Positions 39,336 through 48,699 of a stretch of 64,000 bases of DNA are shown here, piece by piece (the first letter of the stretch is position 1; each line of letters starts with the position of its first letter). The stretch spans positions 124,001-188,000 of the forward strand of contig NZ_PIPK01000004.1 of NCBI RefSeq assembly GCF_003987335.1, given 5' to 3'. A model generated the notes under the pieces. It had not been told where the DNA came from, made no database searches, and was given only the letters and a program-made list of their open reading frames with translations. Source of the DNA: Aliidiomarina maris (GTDB lineage: Bacteria; Pseudomonadota; Gammaproteobacteria; Enterobacterales; Alteromonadaceae). The position numbers were made by a program, and so were the translations under genes.

Positions 39336-41372
39336 CTAGTCTTGTTGACGTGCAGCGACAAAATCCAACGTGATTCGCAACGCTTCGTCTAAGTACGGGT
39401 CTGGTTCACGATAGCGTTCATCGGCATCTTCCGCAGCTTCGACCGGCTCCTTACCCGCCCGTGCCAAGCGCTCATTGATACGACGTAAGCGACGTTCGGT
39501 ATCTGCGTCAGACTCAGCTTCACGCTCACTTTGCACCAATGACACATAGTTGCGGTCACGACGCTCACGGAAACGCTCAATATCCTGATACACATATGCG
39601 AACTCTGGGTCATCAGCAATTCGTACAGTGTGGCGCTCTGTCAAGGTTGACAGCAAATCTTCACCAAGCCATTCAAAACGTTCATATTCCACAGCATCGA
39701 TTTGATCCCAAGGTAACGCATTTTCAGCGCGCGCTTCACCAAATTCGTCTGGCTCCAATGCTGACGGGAACAGAATGTCCGGTACTACACCCCGGTGCTG
39801 GGTACTACCACCGTCGATACGATAGAATTTCGCAATCGTATACTGGATGCTACCCAATGGGTTGGAGTAGAAATCAAAGCGACGTTGTAAACCACGGTGC
39901 TGCTGCACAGTACCTTTACCAAAGGTTTGTTCGCCCAGCACGATACCGCGGTTGTAGTCCTGAATCGCAGCTGCAAAAATCTCTGAGGCGGAAGCGCTGA
40001 AACGATCAACCAACACAGTTAATGGACCCTCATAAAATACACGCCCATCACTGTCGCGATTGACTTCAACACGGCCGCTGCTGTCACGAACTTGAACGAC
40101 CGGACCTTCTTCAATAAATAAACCTGTTAAATAGATAGATTCACTTAATGAGCCGCCACCATTGCCGCGTAAATCAATGATCAATGCTTCAATGTTGTCT
40201 TCTTTTAACTCATTAACGAGCTTTAACACATCCGCAGTCAGATTATTGTAAAAACCAGGGATCTCAATCACACCGACTCGATGCCCTGCGTACGCACCTT
40301 CATCCGGTACTTTGACTTCTGCGCGAGCTTCACGATCTTCAAGACGAACTTTATCGCGCACAATCTCAACGGTTTCCGGCGTGCCACCTGAGCCTTGGCT
40401 TTCCTTCAACACTTGCAAGCGCACGGTACTACCCTTCGGGCCGGTAATTAGGTCGACCACGTCGTCAAGACGCCAACCTATCACATCGACAAACTCTTTA
40501 TCGCCCTGGGCAACGGCAATAATGCGATCGTCAGGCGCTAAGCGACCACTTTGATCAGCAGGCCCACCCGGCACAAGCGAGCGAATCACGGTATAGTCAT
40601 ATTCCGCTTGCAAAACCGCACCAATGCCTTCGAGTTGAAGGTTCATGTTTTGCTGAAAACGCTCTGCATTACGCGGTGACAAGTAGCTGGTATGTGCTTC
40701 GACACTGCGAGCAAACGCGTTCATCACGGTGGCAAACGCGTCTTCACTTTGCGACTGGGTCAAACGTTGAATCGCACTTTGATACCGGCGCTCAAGGTTT
40801 TCGATAATCTCATCTTGCTCGCGACCTGCTAATGCTAGATTCAGCGCGTCATGCTTAATACGCTGTTCCCACATGGCGTCCAGCTCTTGTTCCGAGGTCG
40901 CCCAGTCTTCTTCACTGCGATCATAATAAAAGCGTTCGCCTTCAACCTCGAAATCAAACTCTGCGTCGTCTAACAAGGCTAAGGCATGGGCGTAACGCTG
41001 ATAGCGACGCTCAAGACTGCGCTGATAGATGGCGTAAGCTACGTCAAGCTTACCTTCGAGTAAAAAGGTATGAAACTGTTGATTGTACTGGGTAAACTCG
41101 TCGACATCCGACTGCAGCATAAACATGCGGTTGTAGTCGAGTTGCTGGAAATAGCGGTCAAAAATTTGCTCGCTCATCGCCTCGTCCAATTCTACCCGCG
41201 AATAATGGTAGCGGGTAAAATAAGACGCGATACGCTTACTGGCCGTTACATGTTGAGACTCAGCAGCCAACTTAGGCAGGTCTTCCAGACTATAATTTGG
41301 ACTAATCGCCGAACTTATCGGGGCAACGAATAGCGCACTGAGAATCAAACTAGTTAATAACGGCTTTCTCAT
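39336..41372 (-). CDS. prc: tail-specific carboxy-terminal protease Prc
   Basis: Prc (Tsp) is a periplasmic S41 protease that trims penicillin-binding protein 3 and degrades tagged or misfolded proteins. The 678-residue protein has a signal peptide (about 1-22), an N-terminal helical domain, a PDZ domain (about 240-330), the S41 core with the Ser in FSASASEIFAA and the Lys in GEQTFGKGTVQ, and a charged C-terminal domain. Length is close to the 682 of E. coli. It follows proQ by 9 bases, as in enterics. Confidence 0.96.
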   Translation of the reverse strand: MRKPLLTSLILSALFVAPISSAISPNYSLEDLPKLAAESQHVTASKRIASYFTRYHYSRVELDEAMSEQIFDRYFQQLDYNRMFMLQSDVDEFTQYNQQFHTFLLEGKLDVAYAIYQRSLERRYQRYAHALALLDDAEFDFEVEGERFYYDRSEEDWATSEQELDAMWEQRIKHDALNLALAGREQDEIIENLERRYQSAIQRLTQSQSEDAFATVMNAFARSVEAHTSYLSPRNAERFQQNMNLQLEGIGAVLQAEYDYTVIRSLVPGGPADQSGRLAPDDRIIAVAQGDKEFVDVIGWRLDDVVDLITGPKGSTVRLQVLKESQGSGGTPETVEIVRDKVRLEDREARAEVKVPDEGAYAGHRVGVIEIPGFYNNLTADVLKLVNELKEDNIEALIIDLRGNGGGSLSESIYLTGLFIEEGPVVQVRDSSGRVEVNRDSDGRVFYEGPLTVLVDRFSASASEIFAAAIQDYNRGIVLGEQTFGKGTVQQHRGLQRRFDFYSNPLGSIQYTIAKFYRIDGGSTQHRGVVPDILFPSALEPDEFGEARAENALPWDQIDAVEYERFEWLGEDLLSTLTERHTVRIADDPEFAYVYQDIERFRERRDRNYVSLVQSEREAESDADTERRLRRINERLARAGKEPVEAAEDADERYREPDPYLDEALRITLDFVAARQQD

Positions 41373-41381
41373 GCATAACTC

Positions 41382-42068
41382 CTAGGCTTCGGTATATAAG
41401 TTCTCGGCTTTCACTTTCACAGTAATTCCTGATACAAGTTGCACCTGAATGTCAGCTTTCTCAACCGCGGTTACAGTACCTGCAACGGGTGATTGACCAA
41501 GCTTCACATGAACTGACTGCCCTACTTCGACGCCTGAATTGCTTAATTGTTCCAACTTAAGCTCAGGTTTGGCCTCAGCTTTTGGTGCCTTCGTCGCAGT
41601 CGATTTGCCGACACGTTGCGCTTGGTTGCGTTTTGCCGAGGCATTCGCTTTAGCGTTTGAGCGGCGTGGGCGCTCAGCTTTGTCTTGCTGCTTAGGCTTA
41701 TCTTTCGCTTGCAGCTTACGCTTTTCATTGGCTTTGGCTTTCGATTCTGCCAAAGTTTCTGCAGCGTGCTGAGCATGGTCCTCTTCTACGATACCGGCTT
41801 CAGCACCGTCTAGATCAACGCGGTGTGCGCCGAGCGTCACACAGCGTAAGTAGCGCCATGAATTAGTGTACTGACGTAAAGCACCGCGAAGGCGTGTTTT
41901 GCTGACCTGAGGGTCGTCTGCTAACCGGCTTGCCAAATCGTCGAAAATGCCGATTTTCAAGGGTTTCGCTTCACCTTCAACGCTGAAACATGCTGGGAAT
42001 TGTTCAGCTAAGTAAGCGATAACCGCTTTGCTGGTGGACAATTTTTCGATATTTTGCTGGTTTTCCAT
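41382..42068 (-). CDS. proQ: RNA chaperone ProQ
   Basis: ProQ binds structured small RNAs and mRNA 3' ends. The 228-residue protein has the N-terminal FinO/ProQ domain (about 8-120, with [19 protein letters not shown] and [15 protein letters not shown]). A long Lys/Ala-rich linker (about 120-170) and a C-terminal Tudor-like domain (about 178-228) follow. This is the E. coli arrangement. Its neighbour downstream is prc, also conserved, and the linkage may reflect shared control of envelope stress. Confidence 0.96.
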   Translation of the reverse strand: MENQQNIEKLSTSKAVIAYLAEQFPACFSVEGEAKPLKIGIFDDLASRLADDPQVSKTRLRGALRQYTNSWRYLRCVTLGAHRVDLDGAEAGIVEEDHAQHAAETLAESKAKANEKRKLQAKDKPKQQDKAERPRRSNAKANASAKRNQAQRVGKSTATKAPKAEAKPELKLEQLSNSGVEVGQSVHVKLGQSPVAGTVTAVEKADIQVQLVSGITVKVKAENLYTEA

Positions 42069-42081
42069 TGACTAAACCTTG

Positions 42082-42390
42082 TTACTCGTCGTTTAAGTTG
42101 TCGTTCTCGTCATCGCGCTGCTGCTCCATCCGCCGCACGACACTCGACACATAATCTTCTATTTCGTCACTATCCAGTTCAGTTAATGATGGCTCCCGAA
42201 ACCAGATAAAACAGAGTTCTTCGATTAATTCCACAATGTGATCTTCAGACCAATCCTGCGCTGAGGCTTGCTCTGCTGCATTGTGAAGCATCAGGTTGAG
42301 CTGATCTGCCGCCAACTCAGCCTCGTCCTCAAATTCTTCCATATCTGCGACTGAGACTAAATATGGGTGAATTTGAAAATTACTTTCCAT
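42082..42390 (-). CDS. unrecognised small acidic protein
   Basis: I do not recognise this 102-residue protein. It is strongly acidic, rich in Glu and Asp, mostly helical in character and without signal peptide or membrane span. The start at 42390 overlaps the end of msrC by 11 bases, which suggests coupled translation. It ends 13 bases before proQ. The frame is open further upstream, but that part lies inside msrC in another frame. Its position in a tight block with proQ suggests co-expression; function unknown. Confidence 0.65.
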   Translation of the reverse strand: MESNFQIHPYLVSVADMEEFEDEAELAADQLNLMLHNAAEQASAQDWSEDHIVELIEELCFIWFREPSLTELDSDEIEDYVSSVVRRMEQQRDDENDNLNDE

Positions 42391-42886
42391 ACGACCAACC
42401 CAGCTGCTGCAACATCGGAAGAAGGCGCTCAAGCCCTTGTTGGTCTTGCTCGCTGAAACGATTGTGCTGTGGGCTATCAATATCAAGCACAGCGACGACT
42501 TGGTCATTCACTACAATTGGAATCACAATTTCACTATTGCTTGCAGAGTCGCAGGCAATGTGGCCTGGGAATGCATGAACATCGGCAACTAACTGCGTTT
42601 GTTGGCTGCTTGCGGCGGTGCCACAGACACCACGGCCAAATGGAATTCGGACGCAGGCAACTTTGCCTTGGAACGGACCTAACACTAGTTCGTTATTGTC
42701 GTTGCCAGTCGTTAAATAAAATCCGACCCAGTTAATATGGTCTAAATGCTCATTTAACAGCGCTGATAGGTTGGCCAAGTTCGCATACAAATTGGGTTCG
42801 CCAGCGGTGATGGCTTCGGCTTGTTGGCTCATTAGCGCGTAGTCGGTAGGCGTACCAGCTGCACGCGCAAAATCATCACTATTCAT
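42380..42886 (-). CDS. msrC: free methionine-(R)-sulfoxide reductase (GAF domain)
   Basis: MsrC reduces free methionine-R-sulfoxide. The 168-residue single GAF domain protein keeps the three redox Cys residues with the same spacing as E. coli (Cys78, Cys88, Cys112; E. coli 84, 94, 118), in VACVRIPFGRGVCGTA and HIACDS. An ATG at 42886 with AAGGA upstream is preferred to the GTG at 42922. It overlaps the yeaC end by 8 bases. msrC beside proQ and prc is a conserved arrangement. Confidence 0.94.
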   Translation of the reverse strand: MNSDDFARAAGTPTDYALMSQQAEAITAGEPNLYANLANLSALLNEHLDHINWVGFYLTTGNDNNELVLGPFQGKVACVRIPFGRGVCGTAASSQQTQLVADVHAFPGHIACDSASNSEIVIPIVVNDQVVAVLDIDSPQHNRFSEQDQQGLERLLPMLQQLGWSYGK

Positions 42887-43181
42887 CAGATGAAATATCC
42901 TTGGTTGGAATTTGTTGCTCACGGCGAGACTCGCGCAAAGCGGATTTTTGCTGACGCAGTTCAGCTTTACTTTTCACAATAAACTGACCGTCTTTGGCAA
43001 TTGAGAATGGCTGGTCTTGGTCAAGCTTACGAGCTTGATAGAGCATCACCAGGGTGAAACTATGCTCTTTTTGTTCCGCACTTAACGGTTGACCATCTGG
43101 CCAACGCCCAGTTTCAACGGCATCCTTGAGACGAAGATATAAAGCTTCATCCATATTCTGCACGAGTTGTTCAGCTTGCAT
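42879..43181 (-). CDS. yeaC: DUF1315 family protein (YeaC)
   Basis: This 100-residue cytosolic protein of unknown function belongs to DUF1315, like E. coli YeaC. The core GRWPDGQPLSAEQKEHSFTLVMLYQAR is recognisable in two blocks (GRWPDG and TLVMLYQAR), followed by a basic C-terminal tail. An alternative GTG start one codon upstream is possible. It is the first gene of the yeaC-msrC-acidic protein-proQ-prc group. Confidence 0.88.
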   Translation of the reverse strand: MQAEQLVQNMDEALYLRLKDAVETGRWPDGQPLSAEQKEHSFTLVMLYQARKLDQDQPFSIAKDGQFIVKSKAELRQQKSALRESRREQQIPTKDISSDE

Positions 43182-43226
43182 CACTACTTTTGCTACCTAA
43201 TGAATGACATGTTAGCGTAAATCGGC

Positions 43227-43559
43227 CTACTTGCGGCGTGCGGCAATCATGCGCATACGATTAATAATATACCAAACGAAACCTAACACAGTGACAACCA
43301 GTGCCACCTGAGATTGCCAGCTTGGGTCCACACTCGCTTCATCACGATAAAAAAATATGCCTGCAATACCCGCCACAAATACTAACATGGCGAGCATGCT
43401 ATGCGTGGTAAGTTTGTGAATATGATCCGCTTTACGGCGCCGTCTTTTACGTTCTAAGGACTCAGCATCAAGACTATCTACGACAAACCCGCAATGAGCA
43501 CACACCGCAGCTTTATCGGACATTTTCTTGTTGCATTTAGGACAACTTACTATGGCCAT
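43227..43559 (-). CDS. zinc-ribbon membrane protein
   Basis: This 110-residue protein has an N-terminal zinc ribbon (Cys6, Cys9, Cys20, Cys23), a very basic stretch (ERKRRRRK) at about 36-43 and two membrane helices at about 54-72 and 85-102. It probably sits in the inner membrane with the ribbon in the cytosol. No function can be assigned. It is alone between yeaC and the AGCS symporter on the same strand. Confidence 0.82.
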   Translation of the reverse strand: MAIVSCPKCNKKMSDKAAVCAHCGFVVDSLDAESLERKRRRRKADHIHKLTTHSMLAMLVFVAGIAGIFFYRDEASVDPSWQSQVALVVTVLGFVWYIINRMRMIAARRK

Positions 43560-43598
43560 TCACTTACCTATACATCACACACTTAAGTAAAACGATAT

Positions 43599-43637
43599 TG
43601 TGCCACACTAGGCTTTTTCAAGGTAGAGTGTGGCACA
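43599..43637 (-). terminator. inverted repeat after the AGCS symporter gene
   Basis: TGTGCCACACT (43599-43609) and AGTGTGGCACA (43627-43637) form a perfect eleven-pair stem with a 17-base loop, 23 bases after the symporter stop. On the minus strand it is not followed by a good T run, so it may be a weak terminator or an operator for the zinc-ribbon gene. Confidence 0.5.
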
Positions 43638-43659
43638 TTTTAAGCTTCTTTACGTTTGC

Positions 43660-45348
43660 TTAGCTTTTATCGTCCGTTTTACTATCTGGCAATTTGTGCT
43701 GATTCTCCGCCCAGTAAGTGTTGACCGTTTCTTTCATTTCTTTACGCATCAACATAATACCAAGCAGGTTTGGTAAGGTCATCAGTACGATAGCCACAGC
43801 CGCAATCTTCCAAATCAAAGTGGTATCCGCAATGGCAGCCACGAAGAAACCAGCCACGTACAACACCCGATACGGCATCACCGAACGCGGTCCTGCCAGG
43901 TACATCATCGCGCGGTCACCGTAGTAAGACCATGCAATTGCGGTTGAGAATGCGAACATCAACAAACCAACGGCAACAATATACTGGCCGAAGTCACCGA
44001 AGAACCCGCGCGTAAACGCAACCGTAGTTAGCGCCGCTGAGTGAATCAATGAGTCGCCAAATACTTGAATGTTGTCGCGGGTGAAGCGACCATTTTGCAC
44101 CGCCAGCGTGCCTGAATATGGGGTATCGCCACCAATCATAATGCGCACATTTTCAGCTACTGAACGTGCGTTTAAGATAGTGTAATCGCCCGGCTCCGGT
44201 GCACCATTTACCACCGTAATTTCACCGCTAAATATTTCGATGTCATTGCGCTGGTTGTTCAAGTAGCGCGACAATGCGGCGCGATCAGCGTCAATTTGGT
44301 CATCGTAAATACCAGAAATGATACGCATATCAGCGCGCTCAAAACGGTTTTCATGTTTCTCATACCATACGCCTGACGCCAAAATAACCAAACCCGTCAG
44401 TGTACAGATAATAATGGTGTCGATAAATGGTTCAAGAATCGACACCATGCCCTCTTCCGCTGGCTCTTTAGTACGTGCCGATGCGTGAGCAATTGCCGCC
44501 GAACCTTGACCTGCTTCGTTCGAATATAAGCCACGGGCAACACCCATGTTAAATGCATAAGCAAAGCTTGCGCCGACGAAACCGCCCACTGCTGCGGTGC
44601 CAGTAAATGCATCAGCAAAGATAGCGACAAATGAAGGGATAATATTTTCAATGTTGTAGAAAATAACCGCAAACGCGCCTAATACATACAACACAGACAT
44701 CAGTGGGACAATCTTAGACGTTACAGCCGCGATACGACGAATACCGCCCAAAATAACTAAGGCAAGCAAAATCGCTAAAATGCCACCCACCCAAATACCA
44801 GGGATACCGAATGTCGCTTCCATCGCCTGCGCGATATTGTTACTTTGCGGCATGTTACCGGTACCAAACGAACTTAAAACGGTAGCAAGTGCGAAAATAA
44901 CCGCCAACCACTTCATGTTTAGTCCGCGCGACATATAGTACATCGGACCACCGGCCATGGTGCCGTCTTCGGTTTTAACCCGGTATTTGTGTGACAGCGT
45001 GACTTCGACAAACTTCGTCGTCATCCCGAAAAACGCGGTTGCCCACATCCAGAATAAAGCTGCAGGGCCACCTAAGAACAATGCTAATGCAACACCACCG
45101 ATATTACCTGTACCCACAGTACCCGACAGAGCTGTCGTCAGCGCTTGGAAGTGGGTGGTATCACCAGGGTCACGACTGCGGTCGAATTTCCCGGTGACAA
45201 CACGCCAGCCATGGGCGAAAAATCGGATTTGTGGAAACTTCAGGTAAATGGTGAAAAACAGACCAACGCCGAGTAACAAGAACGGAAAGTAAAACGCTCC
45301 GCCCAGTATACTGTCCAGCCAGTCCAGCATGTTATTGATGATGTTCAA
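43660..45348 (-). CDS. alanine/glycine:cation symporter (AGCS family)
   Basis: This 562-residue inner membrane carrier imports alanine or glycine with Na+ (or H+). It shows family blocks [31 protein letters not shown] and [15 protein letters not shown]. The family is usually about 450-480 residues; an extra hydrophilic segment of about 100 residues (near 330-430) makes this one longer. The start is a TTG with a strong GGGGG ribosome site; the next ATG (45330) lacks one. It stands alone. Confidence 0.93.
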   Translation of the reverse strand: MNIINNMLDWLDSILGGAFYFPFLLLGVGLFFTIYLKFPQIRFFAHGWRVVTGKFDRSRDPGDTTHFQALTTALSGTVGTGNIGGVALALFLGGPAALFWMWATAFFGMTTKFVEVTLSHKYRVKTEDGTMAGGPMYYMSRGLNMKWLAVIFALATVLSSFGTGNMPQSNNIAQAMEATFGIPGIWVGGILAILLALVILGGIRRIAAVTSKIVPLMSVLYVLGAFAVIFYNIENIIPSFVAIFADAFTGTAAVGGFVGASFAYAFNMGVARGLYSNEAGQGSAAIAHASARTKEPAEEGMVSILEPFIDTIIICTLTGLVILASGVWYEKHENRFERADMRIISGIYDDQIDADRAALSRYLNNQRNDIEIFSGEITVVNGAPEPGDYTILNARSVAENVRIMIGGDTPYSGTLAVQNGRFTRDNIQVFGDSLIHSAALTTVAFTRGFFGDFGQYIVAVGLLMFAFSTAIAWSYYGDRAMMYLAGPRSVMPYRVLYVAGFFVAAIADTTLIWKIAAVAIVLMTLPNLLGIMLMRKEMKETVNTYWAENQHKLPDSKTDDKS

Positions 45349-45442
45349 GGTAGCCCCCTGGATTTTTATGATTATAAATTGTTATTAAATTGTGCATTTC
45401 AATGCACTTGTTGTTGAGCATACCGCGCAGTGCGCTGACATG

Positions 45443-46570
45443 CTAGCGCAAGTTGTCTACCACCGCGAGAATTGCAGCTAACGTATCGTAGCCAAATTGC
45501 TGGCTGCGAACGTCTGACCAACCAGTTTCAGGGTGTGCGATTCCATCGTTATCTTTGAACGGCATTTCAACAGTGAACGCCAGGCAGTCGAAGGTCTCAC
45601 CTACATTTGCAGACGCCACGGTTAAATTTGCTTCGCCCGGTGCGTCTAATTCATAACCAAACTCGGTTTGAAATTCAGGTGTGGCTTGTAATAAAGCAGT
45701 TTTAAACGCATTTTCCAGTGTTTCAATCCGCTTTGAATACGAAGGGTTACCTTCACAGCCTGCTACGAAGTTGTATGGAATCGCTTCGTCGCCATGTATA
45801 TCTAAATACATATCAACGCCAGTTTGCTGCATCTTGGCACGCACGTAGTAGACTTCAGGGCTTTGCTCTACGCTGGGTGTTTGCCACTCACGATTTAAGT
45901 TCACACCTGCGGCATTGGTACGTAAATGCCCGCGCACGCTACCGTCTGGGTTCATGTTCGGCACGACATAGAACACGGCTTTATTGAGAAGTAAGCGCGC
46001 AACACCGTCATCGTCATCGAGCAGACGATGCAAAGCGCCTTCAATAAACCATTCAGCCATACTCTCGCCTGGGTGCTGACGCGCGGTTAACCAGATGACT
46101 TTCTTGCCTTCAGCAGGCTCACCCACACGCAATACCGTGATATCACGACCATCCAAGGTCTGGCCTAACACTTCCTGCTCAACCCAGCTTGATTGCTGCG
46201 CAGCTTGCAATAAATCTAAATGGCGCTCATAGCTGTACGGTACGAAATACGCGAAGTAGATAGTTTCTTGCTCAAGGGTATGTTCAATCGTAAGGTTCTC
46301 GCCATCGTAGCTGGTATCGACACGAAACCAATGTTCACGATCATAGCTTGCCATGGCTTGGTAGCCTTTCCAGCCGTCTGGGTAGGCCGCTGTATTCGCA
46401 CCTTCAATAATCAGGCGATGCGTCACATCAGCTTGCGAAAACAACTTAAAATGAAACCACTGGAAGAAATCTGATTGATTGTCTTTACGAATGCGCAAAC
46501 GGATATCATCAGCTTGTTCAGCACGCACTACTTCAATATTACCGCTGTCAAAATGACTACTAATAAACAT
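45443..46570 (-). CDS. M14 family zinc carboxypeptidase (cytosolic type)
   Basis: This 375-residue peptidase has an N-terminal beta-sandwich (about 1-115), as in cytosolic carboxypeptidases, followed by the M14 domain. Zinc ligands are visible as HPGE (His166, Glu169) and DIHG (His259), and the catalytic Glu is in FTVEMPF (Glu335). There is no signal peptide, so it acts in the cytosol. Related proteins trim peptides or amino-acid tails. An AAGG ribosome site precedes the ATG. It is downstream of gap, past a terminator. Confidence 0.9.
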   Translation of the reverse strand: MFISSHFDSGNIEVVRAEQADDIRLRIRKDNQSDFFQWFHFKLFSQADVTHRLIIEGANTAAYPDGWKGYQAMASYDREHWFRVDTSYDGENLTIEHTLEQETIYFAYFVPYSYERHLDLLQAAQQSSWVEQEVLGQTLDGRDITVLRVGEPAEGKKVIWLTARQHPGESMAEWFIEGALHRLLDDDDGVARLLLNKAVFYVVPNMNPDGSVRGHLRTNAAGVNLNREWQTPSVEQSPEVYYVRAKMQQTGVDMYLDIHGDEAIPYNFVAGCEGNPSYSKRIETLENAFKTALLQATPEFQTEFGYELDAPGEANLTVASANVGETFDCLAFTVEMPFKDNDGIAHPETGWSDVRSQQFGYDTLAAILAVVDNLR

Positions 46571-46619
46571 ATGAATACCTTTTTGTTGTCATCAATTCGA
46601 TGTTATGAATTGCAATCTC

Positions 46620-46653
46620 TAAAACAACAAAGCGCCCTATTCAGGGCGCTTTG
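46620..46653 (-). terminator. intrinsic terminator after the GAPDH gene
   Basis: An eleven-pair perfect stem (CAAAGCGCCCT / AGGGCGCTTTG) with an ATTC loop is followed on the minus strand by TTGTTTTAG. It lies 13 bases after the gap stop. Confidence 0.92.
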
Positions 46654-46666
46654 CATAGACCAGTAT

Positions 46667-48112
46667 TTACTGTGGCAAGCTGATTAGCTTTTGCCCTGCC
46701 ATGTCTTGAACGACACGCAATACCTGGCAGCTATAACCAAACTCATTGTCATACCACACGTACAGAACCGCACGGTTGCCATCAACAATAGTAGCTTGTG
46801 AATCAACGATACCGGCATAGCGGCTGCCGACTAAGTCAGACGACACAATTTCAGTTGAAGCTGTGTAGTCGACTTGGTTTTGCAAATTCGAGAATAACGC
46901 AACTTCACGCAAGTAGTTATTCATGTCTTCTTTGCTCGAAGGCTGTGCCATGTTCAAGTTCATGATTGCCATCGACACGTTTGGCGTAGGTACACGTATC
47001 GCATTGCCGGTTAATTTACCTTTCAACTGAGGGAAGGCTTTCGCCACAGCTTTAGCAGCACCGGTTTCGGTTAACACCATGTTTAACGGCGCTGAGCGGC
47101 CACGGCGGTCGGCTTTGTGATAGTTATCAATTAGGTTTTGGTCATTGGTGTAAGCGTGGACAGTTTCCACATGACCACTTTGAATTTCGTACTTATCGTG
47201 TACGGCTTTCAATACCGGCGTAATCGCATTGGTTGTGCAGCTTGCCGCCGACAGGATGAGGTCGTCAGGCTGAATATCGGCGTCGTTGACACCGTGCACA
47301 ATATTCTTAATGTCGCCCTTGGCCGGTGCGGTCAATAGAACTTTCTTCACACCTTTCGATTTAAGGTGCAAACCAAGTCCATCTTCGTCTTTCCAAATAC
47401 CTGTGTTATCTACCACGATGGCGTCTTTAATACCGTACTGGGTGTAATCCACCTGGTCTGGACCATCAGAATAAATGACTTGAATCTTGGTACCGTTGGC
47501 TTTGATAGCCTGTGCTTCATGGTCCACGGTGATTGAACCATTAAACGGACCATGTACTGAGTCGCGACGTAACAAGCTAGCGCGTTTCTCAAGGTCACCC
47601 TCACGGCCACCGCGCACTACAATTGCACGTAAACGCAGTTTATTATTCTTTCCGTTTTTCTCAATCATCAGGCGCGCAAGTAAGCGACCGATGCGACCAA
47701 AACCATACAACACCACGTCTTGTGGCTCGATGTCATCTGGCTTACCAACGATATCGGTAAGTTCAGCCTGCAAGAACTCTTCGACGCTTTGGTCATCGTT
47801 GGTGTTTTTAAACAGGTAGTTAAAAGCTAATTTGCCCAAGTCGATACGCGCAGGCGCCAACTCCATTTCAGACATCGCTTTTAGCAAAGGGTAACTTTCA
47901 CGTAAACGCAGTTTCTTGCCTTCGTGCTGACGCACTAAGCGGTGAGTCTTGATAATATCAATGGTCGAACCGTTTAGCAGCGAGCGGCCGTACACTACAA
48001 TCTCAACACCTTTGGTGCGGTATAGACGGCCAATCAGTGGCTGCATCATTTCAGCGTATTCCTGACGCTCTTCCCAGCTGGACAAAGTACTGTCGTTATG
48101 CGCTTCAGTCAT
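46667..48112 (-). CDS. gap: glyceraldehyde-3-phosphate dehydrogenase, long form
   Basis: The enzyme interconverts glyceraldehyde-3-phosphate and 1,3-bisphosphoglycerate. This 481-residue form carries an extra N-terminal region of about 130 residues ahead of the normal NAD-binding start GFGRIGR (137-143). The nucleophile is Cys292 in SAASCTTNAITP, and His319 is its partner. Long forms of this kind occur in Shewanella and related bacteria beside normal-length enzymes and may have a different direction or control. It follows msrB on the same strand by 73 bases. Confidence 0.94.
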   Translation of the reverse strand: MTEAHNDSTLSSWEERQEYAEMMQPLIGRLYRTKGVEIVVYGRSLLNGSTIDIIKTHRLVRQHEGKKLRLRESYPLLKAMSEMELAPARIDLGKLAFNYLFKNTNDDQSVEEFLQAELTDIVGKPDDIEPQDVVLYGFGRIGRLLARLMIEKNGKNNKLRLRAIVVRGGREGDLEKRASLLRRDSVHGPFNGSITVDHEAQAIKANGTKIQVIYSDGPDQVDYTQYGIKDAIVVDNTGIWKDEDGLGLHLKSKGVKKVLLTAPAKGDIKNIVHGVNDADIQPDDLILSAASCTTNAITPVLKAVHDKYEIQSGHVETVHAYTNDQNLIDNYHKADRRGRSAPLNMVLTETGAAKAVAKAFPQLKGKLTGNAIRVPTPNVSMAIMNLNMAQPSSKEDMNNYLREVALFSNLQNQVDYTASTEIVSSDLVGSRYAGIVDSQATIVDGNRAVLYVWYDNEFGYSCQVLRVVQDMAGQKLISLPQ

Positions 48113-48185
48113 TCCAAAAACCCTTTGAGTTGAAAAAATCGCTGCATATTGTACTTAATTTGACGCTTTGGCTCTACTGCTATTG

Positions 48186-48566
48186 TCAGTCTTTAGCCGC
48201 TTTAAATTGCATGGACACCGAATTTACACAATAGCGCTGACCAGTTGGCGCAGGCCCGTCCGGAAATACATGGCCTAAATGCCCTCCGCACTGTTTGCAG
48301 AGGATTTCAACACGCTGCATACCATGACTAGTATCTTCTTTATAATCAATGGTATCTGGTAACGAGGCGTAAAAACTTGGCCATCCACAGCCGGCATCGA
48401 ATTTAGTTTCCGCGGAAAACAGCTCAGCACCGCAGCCCGCACACAGGTACATACCGGCACGATTTTCATCCAGCAGTGCGCCAGAAAATGGCCGCTCAGT
48501 GCCTTTTTGACGTAACACACGATATGCCTCAGGACTTAATTTCTCACGCCAGATATCATCGCTCAT
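48186..48566 (-). CDS. msrB: peptide-methionine (R)-S-oxide reductase MsrB
   Basis: MsrB repairs methionine-R-sulfoxide in proteins. The 126-residue protein has two zinc CxxC pairs (Cys42/Cys45 and Cys90/Cys93), a likely resolving Cys60 in DAGCGWPSF and the catalytic Cys113 in RYCVNS. The frame continues upstream, but the ATG at 48566 has GAGG close by and begins the conserved domain. msrB beside gap resembles the gapA-msrB linkage of E. coli. Confidence 0.95.
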   Translation of the reverse strand: MSDDIWREKLSPEAYRVLRQKGTERPFSGALLDENRAGMYLCAGCGAELFSAETKFDAGCGWPSFYASLPDTIDYKEDTSHGMQRVEILCKQCGGHLGHVFPDGPAPTGQRYCVNSVSMQFKAAKD

Positions 48567-48627
48567 AGCTACCTCGTTCATTTGCCACACATTTTGGTAC
48601 AACTTTCTGACTCATTCACAGCATTGT

Positions 48628-48652
48628 CATACCTGTTATCCGTCTAGGTATG
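48628..48652. promoter_or_regulatory. inverted repeat in the msrB/pyk divergent promoter region
   Basis: CATACCT (48628-48634) and AGGTATG (48646-48652) form a perfect seven-base inverted repeat with an 11-base spacer, 48 bases before the pyk start and 62 before msrB. It overlaps a possible promoter (TTGTCA near 48625). It has the form of a dimeric regulator site; the regulator is not known. Confidence 0.4.
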
Positions 48653-48699
48653 TTAGCATTAAGTAACTACCAAGCAAGCCACTGAAGGAGCTTCAACGC

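Noticed and set aside
39539-40000. A 153-residue plus-strand frame opposite prc
   Set aside because: It is antisense to well-conserved prc coding sequence and has no domain or ribosome site.
48113-48185. TGTACTTAATTTGAC upstream of gap as a HexR site
   Set aside because: Only one half fits the HexR palindrome TGTARTWWWATYACA; the second half does not match.
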